A DNA stretch of 64,000 bases from assembly GCA_023333565.1 (NCBI GenBank), contig JAJKFH010002178.1, positions 372,001 through 436,000 on the forward strand, written 5' to 3'. The stretch comes from Puffinus mauretanicus (lineage: Eukaryota > Chordata > Aves > Procellariiformes > Procellariidae). This document shows, piece by piece, positions 33,901-45,860 of this stretch. The position numbers and the translations under genes are program-made. The notes beneath the pieces were generated by a model, which saw only the letters and a program-made list of their open reading frames with translations, was not told the origin of the DNA and did not search any database. How positions within the stretch are numbered: position 1 is the first letter of the stretch; each line of letters begins with the position of its first letter.

Positions 33901-36900
33901 GTCCAGCTTTTTTTATTATTATTTCTCTGAAATACAGTGAATAATAGTGGATTTTTTTTTTTTTTGTAGTTAACATTAATTACTGGAAAAGAACTGGAAA
34001 TCTCCTAGCATAGAAATGTCTGTTACATAGCACCACAATAACTTTTAAAGCTAGATTCATTTTTGTGGAGTGACAGAAGGAAGAAATTAATAAACAAACC
34101 ACTTTGAGAATGTATAAGCAAAAATGTGTTCACAGGGCCCCTTTATTATAACATTGACTTTAAAAAACCTTGTAATAGCATAATTAGAAGGGGAGAGCTG
34201 TTCGCTATGCAGGCTGTAGCTGGTCAAACAGATGGAAGACTCCACCGAGTCCTTTACCAGACACCTGCCAGTCTCTAAACAACAGCACAAAGTCTGGACT
34301 GTCCCTTAATGGGACATCTGTGTCTCTGAATTTATAACTGCAACACTGCAAGATCACAGACACTGGAATACGCCAAGCCGCTGCTTGGATACATACCTGA
34401 TGGTCATTATAGTATTATTCACGTGTGTCAGAGCTTTAGAGGGAAATGATTAAATGACATTATACACCCACCACTAACTATTCATGGCAGAATGGGGGAT
34501 TTTTGAGTGGCTGGCAGAATATGATTGTAGTCTAAGTGAAACAGATTTGGTAGAATAGTTTCAATTATGTACCTAAAGAAAGGTTCTGGACTGAATACAG
34601 CCTTATCAAATGCAGTTCACTGAGTCTGAAAGCAGCTGTAAATTCGGTGGAACTAGAACTGCAAACCATGTAATTTGAAAATGTTCATCATCCAGTACAC
34701 CCTGCAGATTATAGACAAGGCCATTTTAGTTAAACAAGTAACTCAGAAATGTCTCAAAATGATGTCTAATCACGAAGAGGCAAAAAAATTGTTGTTACTT
34801 ATTGCTTTAAAAGCCCCACACTTTAGTGCAAACACTTGCAGCGATGTGAGGGTGAAGGTTGAACAGTTCCCATTGTATTTACTCCTAGGTCCCATAAATT
34901 TTTGTTATTGTAAGTGGTGCAAAGATAGAAATAGACATGATGAAACAGAAAAATGTGCAAAATCTGCCAAGCTCTCTCCCTTGCTCACAGTCCTTCTTGG
35001 CCGTGATTATATATGCCATTGTAAAACTGTTAGGAGCCCCTTAGGATCTCTAAGTCCAGTAAATTAACAGCCTGCACCACCCCTTGAATATAGGAAATAT
35101 GAGAGAGTCCTGCGAGAAGCCCTAAAGTAGTGAGCAGTGGGAGTGCAGGAGGTAAGGAGCGGGGTGGGGCGGGGGGGGAGAAGAAGAAGAAATCTCCTCC
35201 TGAGGTTTCCAAATGGGAAGTTTTCTACAAAAATCATTATATTCATCTGGTAGAAAAAAGGGCCCTAGAGATCTTCTACAGATGTCTCCTAAATGCTGCT
35301 TTTGTTTTAATTCCAGCAGGGAAGCTAATTTGCCGATGATGCTTAGGGCACAGGCGAACTAAGGTTTTCTGGCTCCATAAATGGAGGGAAGCCCAAAGAG
35401 ACTGCATACCTCAACAGTACTTTCTTTGAGGCCTAAATGAGGATTGAAAGTTTTGAAAGCTACCAATTCAACTGAAATGCTGGGGAACACATATGTGTTG
35501 CATTTAGAAATATAGTCAACCCATTCACCTCCTCACCTTCAATTATGCTTGAAGGGCTGTAAATCATTTTATAATGACATAGAAGTGGTTTCTTCATAGA
35601 TGTACTTTCAAGTTTGTTAAGTATTCTAAAGAAATGCTATGATTGTAGAAAAGAAATCTACATGAGGAATTTACTTGCTGCAAATTTTTGCATCTCACCG
35701 TGAAGACAGCCTGCTTTGCAGGTTAGAGAAGAGCAGAAAAGGGGGTCATAGAAAACTGTCTTTAAACATTGGTCTTGAGACTACAAACTTGAAGTCTCTG
35801 TATTTTCCCAGGTGTGACAGATCCTTGTGTAGGATAAATGCACAATGTCTCCCCTCCCTTCCACCTTATATTTACGCTTCTTATTCCACTCCCTAACTCT
35901 CTTATGTTAATGGTCTGCAGGAATCTGTGTAATAGTATGGGTAAAAAACACTGGGATATTAACAACCTACAGCGAATTAACCAGACTTGTTTTGCTTGAT
36001 TGTATTTATCAGATGCATAAATTCAGCTTTTTTCAAAATAAAAAATTAGACAATACTTGATGCAATATCAATACCTTATATTAGTTTTAGTTCTTCTCCC
36101 AAGATTTGTAATTTTTTTTTAATGTGATATGTTCACAACAAATTACAAAGCATAATAAAACTACTTTGTCCTCATTATATGTTAAAAATTGGAAGGTTTA
36201 CAGACCTTTTGAATCTTTTCTCTGCCACAGTTTTATACTCCTGCTCATTGCTGTTTCAGAAGTCTTTTTTTCCAGATGTGGCAGTCCAAAAGGCAGTCCT
36301 TTGGGAATGGGAATACAGAGAAGGCAGAACAGGTTGTTTGACTCTGCACTGAATTCATCCAGAGTTGGTGCTTATGAAAAATAAAAACATGTTACTCCTG
36401 CTCATAACATTCAGTGTAATCATAGGTAATTAGAGTTAATCAGCTGTCCATATTAAAATATAAAAGAAACTTCTTTCTGCTTTCATCATGAGAATACGGT
36501 AAATTGTCTAAAGAATTCATGCACTAGCTATATTTTACTGACTGCCTGTTATTTTAAAATTTTTTTCTTTAAGTAAGTGTAAATCAGAATTGTTAAGTGC
36601 TCCAGAAAAAAAGAAAAAAAAATTGTTTGGCCCTAAGTTTCTCATTATAGCACCTCCTGCTATATATTCCATGCATTGGTTTGTGAGTTAGACCAGCAAA
36701 GGCATAACATGGTACAATCATTGAAAGACAGACTTGCACAGGTTCACACTACGTATAAAATTGTGTTTAAAAGTGAAGGTAATTAAGCTTTGGGACATTT
36801 TGCATGGGTCTTGATGGGGCAGGTCCACAAAATGATGTTAAATGTCAAAGGGTCAAAGCAATCCTAGGGCTGCCTGAACAGTTTAGTAACGCCTATTCCT

Positions 36901-37132
36901 GGACACAGTTTGCTTTGTAAGTCTAGCTGTAGCTTCAGAGTCAGGAGTCTAAAAGATCTTCTGAGGAGACTTCTCAGTGAAAAGTTGATGTGAAAAGTTT
37001 CAGCAATGGAAGTGTGAAACTTCATGGTGCAGAAAGCTTAGTGGTCCTGCCACAGAGAAGACTATAGGTACTGCAAAAATTCTTTTTTAGGTTTTTGTGC
37101 ATCCTCTTGTCCTCCAAGTGGCAGATACCATC
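30994..37132. other. Unique AT-rich DNA, no confirmed gene
   Basis: No recognised transposon. Includes a TG tract at 31394-31406 running into a T run, a pyrimidine-rich block at about 32090-32360 and the G4 motif at 35161. The longest open frame outside repeats in the window is here (34675-35067, 130 codons, plus), with Cys/Lys/His-rich composition (CYCKWCKDRNRHDETEKCAK) but no known domain. It is noted as a candidate only. Confidence 0.5.
35161..35178 (+). other. Strong G-quadruplex motif
   Basis: GGGGTGGGGCGGGGGGGG contains four or more runs of at least three G with one-base loops, a textbook stable G4 pattern. It is isolated in an AT-rich setting and followed by (GAA)n purine sequence. 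Confidence 0.8.
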
Positions 37133-37648
37133 TGTCCTGGTTTCAGCTGGGATAGGGTTAAATTTCTTTCTAGTGCTGTGTTTTGGATTTAGTATGAGGA
37201 GAATGTTGATAACACGCTGATGTTTTCAGTTGTTGCTAAGTGTCCTCCTAGTCCAAGGACAGCTCCCATGCCTACTGACTGAGCTAGGTACACAAGATGG
37301 GAGGGAACATAATCAGGACAGCCAGCCCAGCTGGCCAATGGGGTATTCCATACCATGTGATGTCATGCTCAGTATATGAAGAGTAGGCGTGTTCCAGGAA
37401 GTACCGATCGCTACTTGGTTATCGGTCAGCGCGGGTGGTGAGCAATTGCATTGTGCATCACACATTTTGTATATTTTATCATTATCATTATTATTTTCCC
37501 TTTTTCTGTTCTATTAAACTGTCTTTATCTCAACCCACGAGTTTTTCTCACTCTTATCCTTCCGATTCTCTCCCCGTCCCGCTGAGGGGACGGGGAGTGA
37601 GTGAGCGGCTGCGTGGTATTTGGCTGCCTGCCAGGTTAAACCACGACA
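37133..37648 (+). mobile_element. Solo LTR 3 (516 bp)
   Basis: The same family and subtype as LTR 1 (U3 reads CAGTATATGAAGAG). TG...CA ends and a perfect 5-bp target duplication CCATC (37128-37132 and 37649-37653). The CRE is the decayed TGATGTCA at 37358-37365 and the ATTAAA signal is retained. It has no internal sequence. The 80-codon frame at 37435-37677 is not a gene. Confidence 0.95.
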
Positions 37649-40600
37649 CCATCATAGCTCACTGGGTAGGACACTAAATGAGCACTGGGTGATCTGTTTT
37701 TAATATCTGTCTTCTGTCAAAGGAATATTCTCATACCAAGCTCTAGACTACTTGGTAAGTGGAGATAAACAACGGTGAAGCAATAAGACTGTAAAAAAAA
37801 AGAAAAAAAATTTCATGTAGAACACAAGTAACCATGTGGTACATTATTTGCATGTAAAATGAAAATGGTTGGGGAACATAAGGTCTCTTGAGAACATCAG
37901 TCAGGAGTTTCAGTCTCCCATTTAAGTAGCTTTCCTATTAATTTCCAACAAATATTTGTCCTTGATGAATTTTCCGTTGCTTGAAATCTTATATCAGTCT
38001 AGGAAGGTAGCAATTTAAAAGCCTTCAAGAAAACAGATGATACAGGGAATGATAGAATGGCAGTTAATGAAATTAAGATAATGGACAAAGATAGAGAAAA
38101 GTTAATTTTGTTGGCTAGTTTAAGTGCAGTGATAAGTTCAAGAAAAGAAATTTATAAATACTGATACTAAGAGATCAAAACAATAGAAAGTACCTAAAAT
38201 GCAGAATGTTTTTGATTCAGACAACGCAGCTGCAGAAGTCATAGTTCCTCATTTAATTCTTTGTATGATGTGTATGTTCAGGTCAGGACTGTTATATTGT
38301 GGTCCCTTCAATCTACCAAAAGCTTTCAGAAATCATCATGATACTGAGCTCACTTACATAACTCATAGTAGATTAAATTAATATGCACAGTGGCCAAGAC
38401 ACATTTCTGCAGAAGAATAATGGTATTAAACAGAATTAAATGAACTGGATGATGGTTGAGTCTTGCTAACAGTGTGTTTTTTCATGACACGAAGGACTGT
38501 GGAAAGACTTCATGCATCATCTCACTTGTAGTATTGCACACTAAGTCAGTGACCGTGATGCCAGTGTGATAAATCTACTCCTTCTTAATAATGTGAGATA
38601 GCTCAATGAATTTTCTGGACCTGAAATGAGATGGTATTCATCCTTATCTCTCCAAGTAAACCAGTTACGCAAGTCAGTTCATCTTACCTGAAAAAAACAG
38701 ATTAAAATTTCAAATCCCAGTCCAATATGGCACTTAGATACAGAAATAGTCAAAAAAACCTCTGATAAAACAAAATTTGAATAGAATGTTTGTTCACCAC
38801 TAAGCCACCAGACATTTTGTTTAAAGGAATGGAGATTTGCACTTTAGCCAAATTCAAGACAGAATTTTGGAGCAGCAGCAGCTCTGCCTTGGGGTTTGAG
38901 ATGTTGGAAACTGGTACCATTGGCTTTGGTGCAGATGTGGACCTATTTTGCAAACAAACAGATTATTTAACTGAGGATAATATCTAGTGTTATGTAAATA
39001 TTATGCTAATGTCTTCACTTGATTAGGTTTTTGTGCATTTCATAAGGTTTGCCTCTGGATAGCATATATCTGGAGCAATTTCTTTTCCTGGCCAGGGAAC
39101 CTTCAGGGGTACAAGAAAACACTTTTTTCTTTTTCTTTTTTTGGTGATGCTTAGTTGACAATTAAAGTTAACCCCACAGTACAAGGAAACTACATTCTTT
39201 CTTTGGATAAAGGTTGTAAGTCCCAGGAAAGAGGGACAGCAGTGTGAAGTTGTGTATAGTTGAACTTAAAAACTAGACATATATTGCTGATCCGTATGTG
39301 CTATGAAAAAGAGCTGGAAAGAACAACACTGTTGCAAGGACCATACTATGTAAATAAGGTTTCTCTGTGGTAAAGCTGAAGGAAGACATACTTTAAATTT
39401 TACACGATAAGAATCAGGAAAGTTTTGGGCTTCTGGAGTGCAAGGAAAGTAGACTAAAATGTTGTCTTTTTGTACAAGCCTTGGCTAAGATTGGGAAGAT
39501 CCGGGACTGGAAATACGTGTTGTCAGTTCTCAGAAATACGATGGGGGATGTTAAACATCATTTATAATGAGGAACGGTTAAACTACTTCACAACACAATC
39601 CTAAAAAGTGCTCTAGAGGGTTAGATAATTGCCAGGGAGACCCCACTGATTGCATGATGATTACCTCAGTCACCAGATACACAGAGGTGTGACAGCCTGA
39701 ACAGTAGGGATATATGGTTTGAATGATTTACTCTTGATAAACAGTGAGGAAATGATAGCTCTCAAATGAATAGATGCTGCTGGTTAAAATTTTTCCTTTA
39801 CTTTTTAACTGGGATCACAATTTATTTTATAGTAAAAATAATAAATTCATGCAGTTACTCCCTAACAATTTTAGAAAGAGGGAAAAATGCATTCTGGCAA
39901 AGAAAAATAAATGGTTTTGTTTTGTTTACATTGAAATACTGTGGATGTCCTAAAGCTATACAGATAAATGTAAACACTGCCTGCACTTGCATAATTTCAT
40001 GTTACCGCAGGTAGTACATTCCCAATAAAAGTAATGTGTGACTATATGTTTCAGAGATCTGAGGTTAGAGTATAATGTGATATTGATAGCTTGCAAAACC
40101 CAATACCTCTTCTGAATGTTGCCTGCCTCCTGAGAGCCTCCACGGAAGGCTGCTGTTGTTCCCAGCCAAGTTGGCCACACTGTCACTGCTCTCTTTTTCT
40201 ATGTACATGTCTGAAATGTTTGCCAAATTATTGTCCAACGTTCCCCTGCCATTGCAAAGAAGGCCACGGTTAGAGCATCCCCGCTGACTGTGTTAGGCAG
40301 CACGTAAAAGTCACATGTGGTAGTAGTGAAGGTTTACTTAAAGGCTTAAAGTAAGCATATGCCACTTTCATTAATCTCAACCTCTCTATTCCTAATGCAT
40401 AATGTCTGGTATTACCATTAGCACATACCATGTACAACTTTGAAGTAAAATAAAGGTAAAAAAAAAACCCTAAACATGCTCTTACAGAAACGTCTAATAA
40501 CTGAAAATGTCATAAAATATTACTACAGAATTAGGTTGTTTACAGTTATTTTAATCTGAGCTTGTAACACTTTTCAAAGAAGCTGGAGGAAAACATAAAA

Positions 40601-43600
40601 AAACCTGTGCTTGCTGTATACACTATTTCACATGGAGATGCCTACAAAGGTAAAGGAAAGGGTACTGGGTGTTTGTCTATGAGACATCTACTGAGTTCTG
40701 ACAACTTAATATAGATGAAGTAGTACATACACAGTTTATTTTCAAATGAAAGGTTTAATATTTTTTTTCCAAAAAGAGTTGGAAACACTGCTGAAGAGCA
40801 CAGAACGATAGGTCTTTGGATTAGTATACACTGTCAGGCTTCTGGTAGGATTCTTTCCATGTGAATCACCTGGGCAACTTCCTACAGTTAATTACACATA
40901 GAGATAAGCTTAGTATAAGCACAAACCTTGGCTGCTTTAACAGATTTTTCTGTTTCCAACCTTAAACTTTTCTCAATGGAGAAAGGGTGACTCACCTCAG
41001 AGACACCTGCATATTGTAGAAGTGTATTTTGACTCTTTCTGTCTTTAATTTTTGCAGTGAATCTCAATTCTGAGTCCTTTTACTGGGGCAGAAAATCTGA
41101 TTCTGTAGAGTAGACATCATCTCTTAAGTAGTAACTCCAAGGACTGTTCTAATTTTAGAAACTTGTGTAACAGGTCTGACAAACTTATTAGATAGAAGTG
41201 CAGACACTATATAACACTTGTTACTCATGTAGGTTTTTCACCTCTAGAATTCATATGAAAGGATGTTAGTTCAGGTTTCAGAATGTAAAGAATTCTGTTC
41301 TCAAAAGGAGAACAATAACTTGCTGAAATGGCATGGTACTTACTGCTGACATGAAAATGTAGTCCAGACTGGTAGTTCTCCTTCTAACTGAATACTGAAA
41401 GATTGATCCACCTTGACTGGATCTGTATTTAGGTCCGCTGCATTAGTTATGAGTGAAAACAAATTTTTTATTTCCTTTCTCCCTTGAATCTCTCATGTTA
41501 TAAGTTCATAGTTCATTGAAAAAAGTGCATTCAGAGTGCATGGTATAATGATTTTATTGTTAATATTTTCATAAATAAATGAGCTGTGTCCTAAATATCC
41601 ATTTTTTTTCCTGTTCTGATGCAAAGTTTTCCATGTCTTAGAACATAGGTACTTTCATGACTATTCTGGCAAGCAAAGTCTTCAGAGAGAATTGCATTAT
41701 GCTCCTGAGGAAAAGTTACACTCTAAGCTTTGTTGATTTGTTGGCTTTTTATTAAAAGAAAAAAGAAACAATCATTACTTAATCCAATTCAGGCTCATTG
41801 TGCTTGCTTATAACACTGCAGACACATAAGTGTGTATCTATGACTATGATGAATGATTTTAAAATATGACATCAGGTAATTTGGAACAGAAACCTAATAA
41901 ATAACTTGAGCTTTTAATTCTGCTCTGTTATTAGCCAATCACATAATTAAAAACAATGTTGAAGTGGACAAAGGAAGTTATTTTTTACTGCCAACATGAT
42001 CAAAACTTACAACTACTTCTGTTATTATACTGATGGTAAGTTTTCTCAGAATCACAAATTTTTAACAATAGGACTTGAGATGTACAACAAATATCTGTAT
42101 GCAGTGGTATGACTACAGATGTGTGCTTAAATTCCTGGCTTGCTTGTGTTATTTCTGCACTTCTCTTGCCTTTTTTTTTTTTTTTTTTTTTTTTAAATCG
42201 TGGGCTATGGGCACCCTTTGCTCAGAACTATAACTCTCTATGTTATGAAACTGCATGAATTATTTTCAAAAAAAAGGTTATAGAATAAAATCCCTCATGG
42301 TAGGCATTAATAAGTCAGAAAAGCTCCTTAGCATTCTGTAGAAGTGTAAGTTATTTCTAAAAATCCCATTGGAAGAGAAAAAATTTTAGGTAAATAATGA
42401 AGGATAGTATCTTTTTTACCCTTCCTTCCCACTCGACACCTTTTTTTTAGATATTCACTTGGATGTTTAGTATTAAATACATTGTAGACTTCTGCCTACA
42501 TCTGTAGTATATGAGCTGGTACTTTATTCAAGGACAAGTGAAAAGACCCTTCTTCAAAAACCAAGAGAGAGTGAGCAGCATGTTTAGAAAGTACTATTAC
42601 ATTTTTCCTTTATAATGTGAGGCTAGGTATAGTGCTCTTTGTACTGAGTTACTGTATCAATAACTTTCATGGCCTAGTCTTTTCCGCATCCTCTTATCTA
42701 TGAGGAAATTTTCAATTGCCGGTACAAGTATGTAGAATTTTCTTGAAGAAATTAATACCAAGTTTGGACACTAGTTTCGAAATTAAATAACCTGACATCC
42801 AGAATGATGGAAATTCCAGTCTCTTTGGGGAAACAAAGCCAAATTTCAGGGCAATAGATGAAGGATTTCTACATACTCCATTCTTTAATATTTTCTTGTC
42901 ATCGTTTGGGGCAGTAAGTCCCACAGGACAGAGGTGCAGAGTAAACATGCCTTTTGTCTTTTCCCTTCTGTTACAAGTGGTGCATTGCTACACTTGTGTA
43001 ATGAAGGCCAAGCCCATAGAGGGAAGGGGAAGTTATGTGAAACCTTGTTGGCAAGCCCTGGACAGGCTCTGAATAAGGCTGAGCTGCAAGCAGGTGGGAT
43101 TTGCACATGGGCAGCTGAGCCCAGGTACCAGCTTCAGGCTCCCGCGTGTGGGTCTGCCAGCTGCTGAGGAGAATGGCCTGTTTTGGTCAGCAAGCAGTTC
43201 AGTAATAAGTTTCAGAGCTAGGCTTTAAGCAAGCCCTACTGCCAAATGAAGACTTGAGTCACTGAACCAGTGTTTGAGGAGACAAGCATGGCTCGGTTGC
43301 TAGAATGTTCTCCCGAAGGATCTGTATCTCCTGTTCTTGACATGGTAACAAAAGTGTTCCAGGGGATTTCAATTACAGCTTATATGTAGGGAAAGAAAAA
43401 ATAGCTCCTGGGTATAAAACATAAAACAACATTTTGTGTTCTGTGTGAATTTGGGACAAATGGATGGAGCATTATGTGGGTACAGTGGATTCAGGACGGT
43501 TATCTGCTTTGGAGTAAGGAGTGTACGTCAGATATGTAAGATGGGGCATTGTGTTCTTGTTTGGATGCTAAAATGGTGTTTTAGCATGTGAACAACTGTG

Positions 43601-43789
43601 TGTGAACTCTGGAGGCAGTGCTGTAGCTAAGACAGTGAGCACAGTTCTTGATGATGAAATCTGGTATAGTTCAAGGCTACACTCCATCGGAAAGACCACT
43701 GACAAAACACTTTGTCCTGCTCATATATATTAAATTCAGTAGTGCTACTTAAAAAATGATATGTCTCAAAAAAGAGCTATTCACATGAT
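37649..43789. other. Unique AT-rich DNA, no gene seen
   Basis: No recognised repeat apart from homopolymers, notably T24 at 42171-42194. A somewhat GC-richer patch at 42890-43190 has a 77-codon plus-strand frame (42934-43167) and an antisense 73-codon frame, neither with a recognisable domain. Confidence 0.5.
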
Positions 43790-44029
43790 TAGAGCTGTAC
43801 ATGTGATCTTGAAAGCACCCTTACAGTTATGGTTGAAAGATGTTCAACCCAAGAAGTTTAGAAATAAGTCATGACTCTTTAAGACCATATCTTCTAAGTG
43901 TAGACAGCTCTTTAATCTAGCAGAAATTGTCATGAGAGACACAACAGCTAGCAGATAAAACTAGACTAGGTCATAAATTTTTAAAAACATGGATAATTAA
44001 GTATTGAAAGAGTCTACCTGGGGACATGG

Positions 44030-44205
44030 TGGTCTTTTCATTACTTGCAGTCTCTAAAAGGAGGCAAGATTTCTTTCAAAAATGTATCCTATAGTTATAG
44101 TTTTGATGAAGAAATTACTTTGTGACTTTCTACAGTCCGTGTTGTGAGCCTATATGATCATAATGGTCCCCTCTGGCCTTAAAATCCATTACACTATTCC
44201 TGATT
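44030..44205 (+). mobile_element. 3' end of an ancient CR1/L3-type LINE
   Basis: The plus strand reads TATATGATCATAATGGTCCC then CTCTGGCCTTAAAATCCAT (about 44150-44192), the 3' end of the same old LINE type seen in reverse at 26965. Weaker resemblance may extend left to about 43790. There is no coding remnant. Confidence 0.55.
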
Positions 44206-44311
44206 AACTAACATTGTCACATGCCACAAAGGGATGAAGGAAGATTTACAGATCCCAAATCATTTGTGGATTCCGTATGGCAGTTTTACAGATACCTTGG
44301 CAAAGCTTTAG

Positions 44312-45860
44312 CATCACAGAATCACAGAATTACGGAATGACTTTAGAAGGGACCTCTAGAGGTTATCTGGTCCAACTCCCTTGCCGAAACAGGGCCACCT
44401 AGAGCCAGTTGCCCAGGACCATGTCCAGATGGCTTTTGAATATCTCCAGGGATGGAGACTCCACAACCTCTCTGGGCAACCTGTGTCAGTGCTCGGTCAC
44501 CCTCACAGTGAAAAAGTGTCTCCTGATGTTCAGAGGGAACCTCCCATCGCATCTTGTCCTGTCACTGGGTACCACCAGAAAGAGCTTGGCTCCGTCCTCT
44601 TTGCACCTGCCTTTCAGGTATTTATATACATTAATAAGATCCCTCTGAGCCCTCTCTTCTCCAGGTGAAACAGCCCCAGATCTCTCAGCCTTTCCTCATG
44701 TGTGAGATGCTCCAGTCCCTTAATCATCTTTGTGGCCTTTTGTTGGACTCTCTCCAGTATGTCCATGTCTTTCTTGTGCTGAGGAGCCCACAACTGGACA
44801 TAGTACTCCAGGTGTGGCCTCACCAGTGCTGAGGAGAGGGGAAGGATAACCTCCCTCGAACCGCTGGCAATACTTTGTCTAATGCAGCTGTGGGTATCAT
44901 TAGTCTTCTTTGCAGCAAGGGCATATTGCTGGCTCATGTTCAACTTGCTGTCCAGTAGGACCCTCAGGTACCTTTCTGCTAAGTTTCTTTCCAGCTGGAT
45001 GATCCCCAGCATATACTGGTGTCTGGGCTTGTTCCTCCCCAGCTGCAAGACTTTGCACTTCCCCTTGTTGAACTTCATGAGTTTCCTGTCAGCGCGTTTC
45101 TCCAGCCTATCAAGGTTCCTCTGGTTGGCATCACGGTCCTGTGGTGTATCAGCCACTCCTCCCACGTTTGTGTCAATTGCAAACTTTCTGAGGGTACACT
45201 CTGCTCCAACATCCAGATCATTAATGAAGATGGTAAACAGGACTGGACCCAGTATTGAGCTGATCCTCTTCCACCAAGGGTACATCTTTCTTACTCCAGC
45301 CTTTCCCTCTGGTCTCTGGGACCTGGCATTCCTGAAGGCCATTCTTGCTAGTAAAGACTGAGGCAAGGAAGGCATTCAGTACCTCAGCCTTTTCCTCAGT
45401 GTTTGTGTAACCAGGTCCCCCACCTCATTTAACAATGGGTCCACATTTTTCCTAGTCTTCTGTTTGTTGCTTATGTGCTTAGCCCTTCTGGTTGTCTTTG
45501 ACATCCTTGGCCAAATTCAATTCCATTTGTGTCTTAGTTTTCCTAATGTCATCCCTGGATGTTTGGGCATTGAGTTTGGGTAGGAGCTCTTTGTTCATCC
45601 ACACAGACCTCCTGTTGTTTTTGCCTGACTTCCTGCTCATTGGGATGGACTGCACTTGAGCTTGGAGGAGGTGATCCTTGAATACTAACCATCTTTCTTG
45701 GGCCCTCTTTGTCCTGCTGTATTGTCTCTCCAGCAGATGGTCCCATAAGGACCAAGGCCTGCAAACTTGAGGCTACTCGTATCTGTCTGTAGAGGGTATG
45801 ATCCATTTTTTCTTCCTGGTCAGGTGGCCTATAGCAGATGCCTACTAATATGTCACCTTA
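44312..45860 (-). mobile_element. CR1 LINE copy E, minus strand, with internal deletion
   Basis: The reversed octamer end CATCACAGAATCACAGAATT at 44312 marks the 3' end. The 3' UTR, C-terminal part and RT palm follow to about 45265, then the sequence jumps to the block ahead of the RT (reverse of AEVLNAFFASV near 45370) and the linker to about 45860. Roughly 500 bases of N-terminal RT (the NYRPVSLTS and LDFSKAFD blocks) are missing between. Its 3' UTR ('gaagggacctctagaggttatctgg') differs from that of copies A and G, so it is another subfamily. Confidence 0.9.
44614..45375 (-). pseudogene. CR1 copy E ORF2, 253-codon frame with deletion and lost catalytic site
   Basis: The longest CR1 frame in the window. 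It reads linker residues, then crosses the deletion directly into SILGPVLFTIFINDLDVGAE and RKFAIDTNVGG. The FADD motif is changed to FAID, removing the first catalytic aspartate. Then come [60 protein letters not shown] and [20 protein letters not shown]. It stays open because the deletion kept the frame, but it lacks the fingers of the RT. No endonuclease remains. Confidence 0.88.

Noticed and set aside
42171..42194. T24 run as the tail of a minus-strand retrocopy
   Set aside because: No AATAAA-type signal nearby on the minus strand and no open frame or target duplication beside it.
44882..45361. 159-codon plus-strand open frame
   Set aside because: Antisense of CR1 copy E ORF2.
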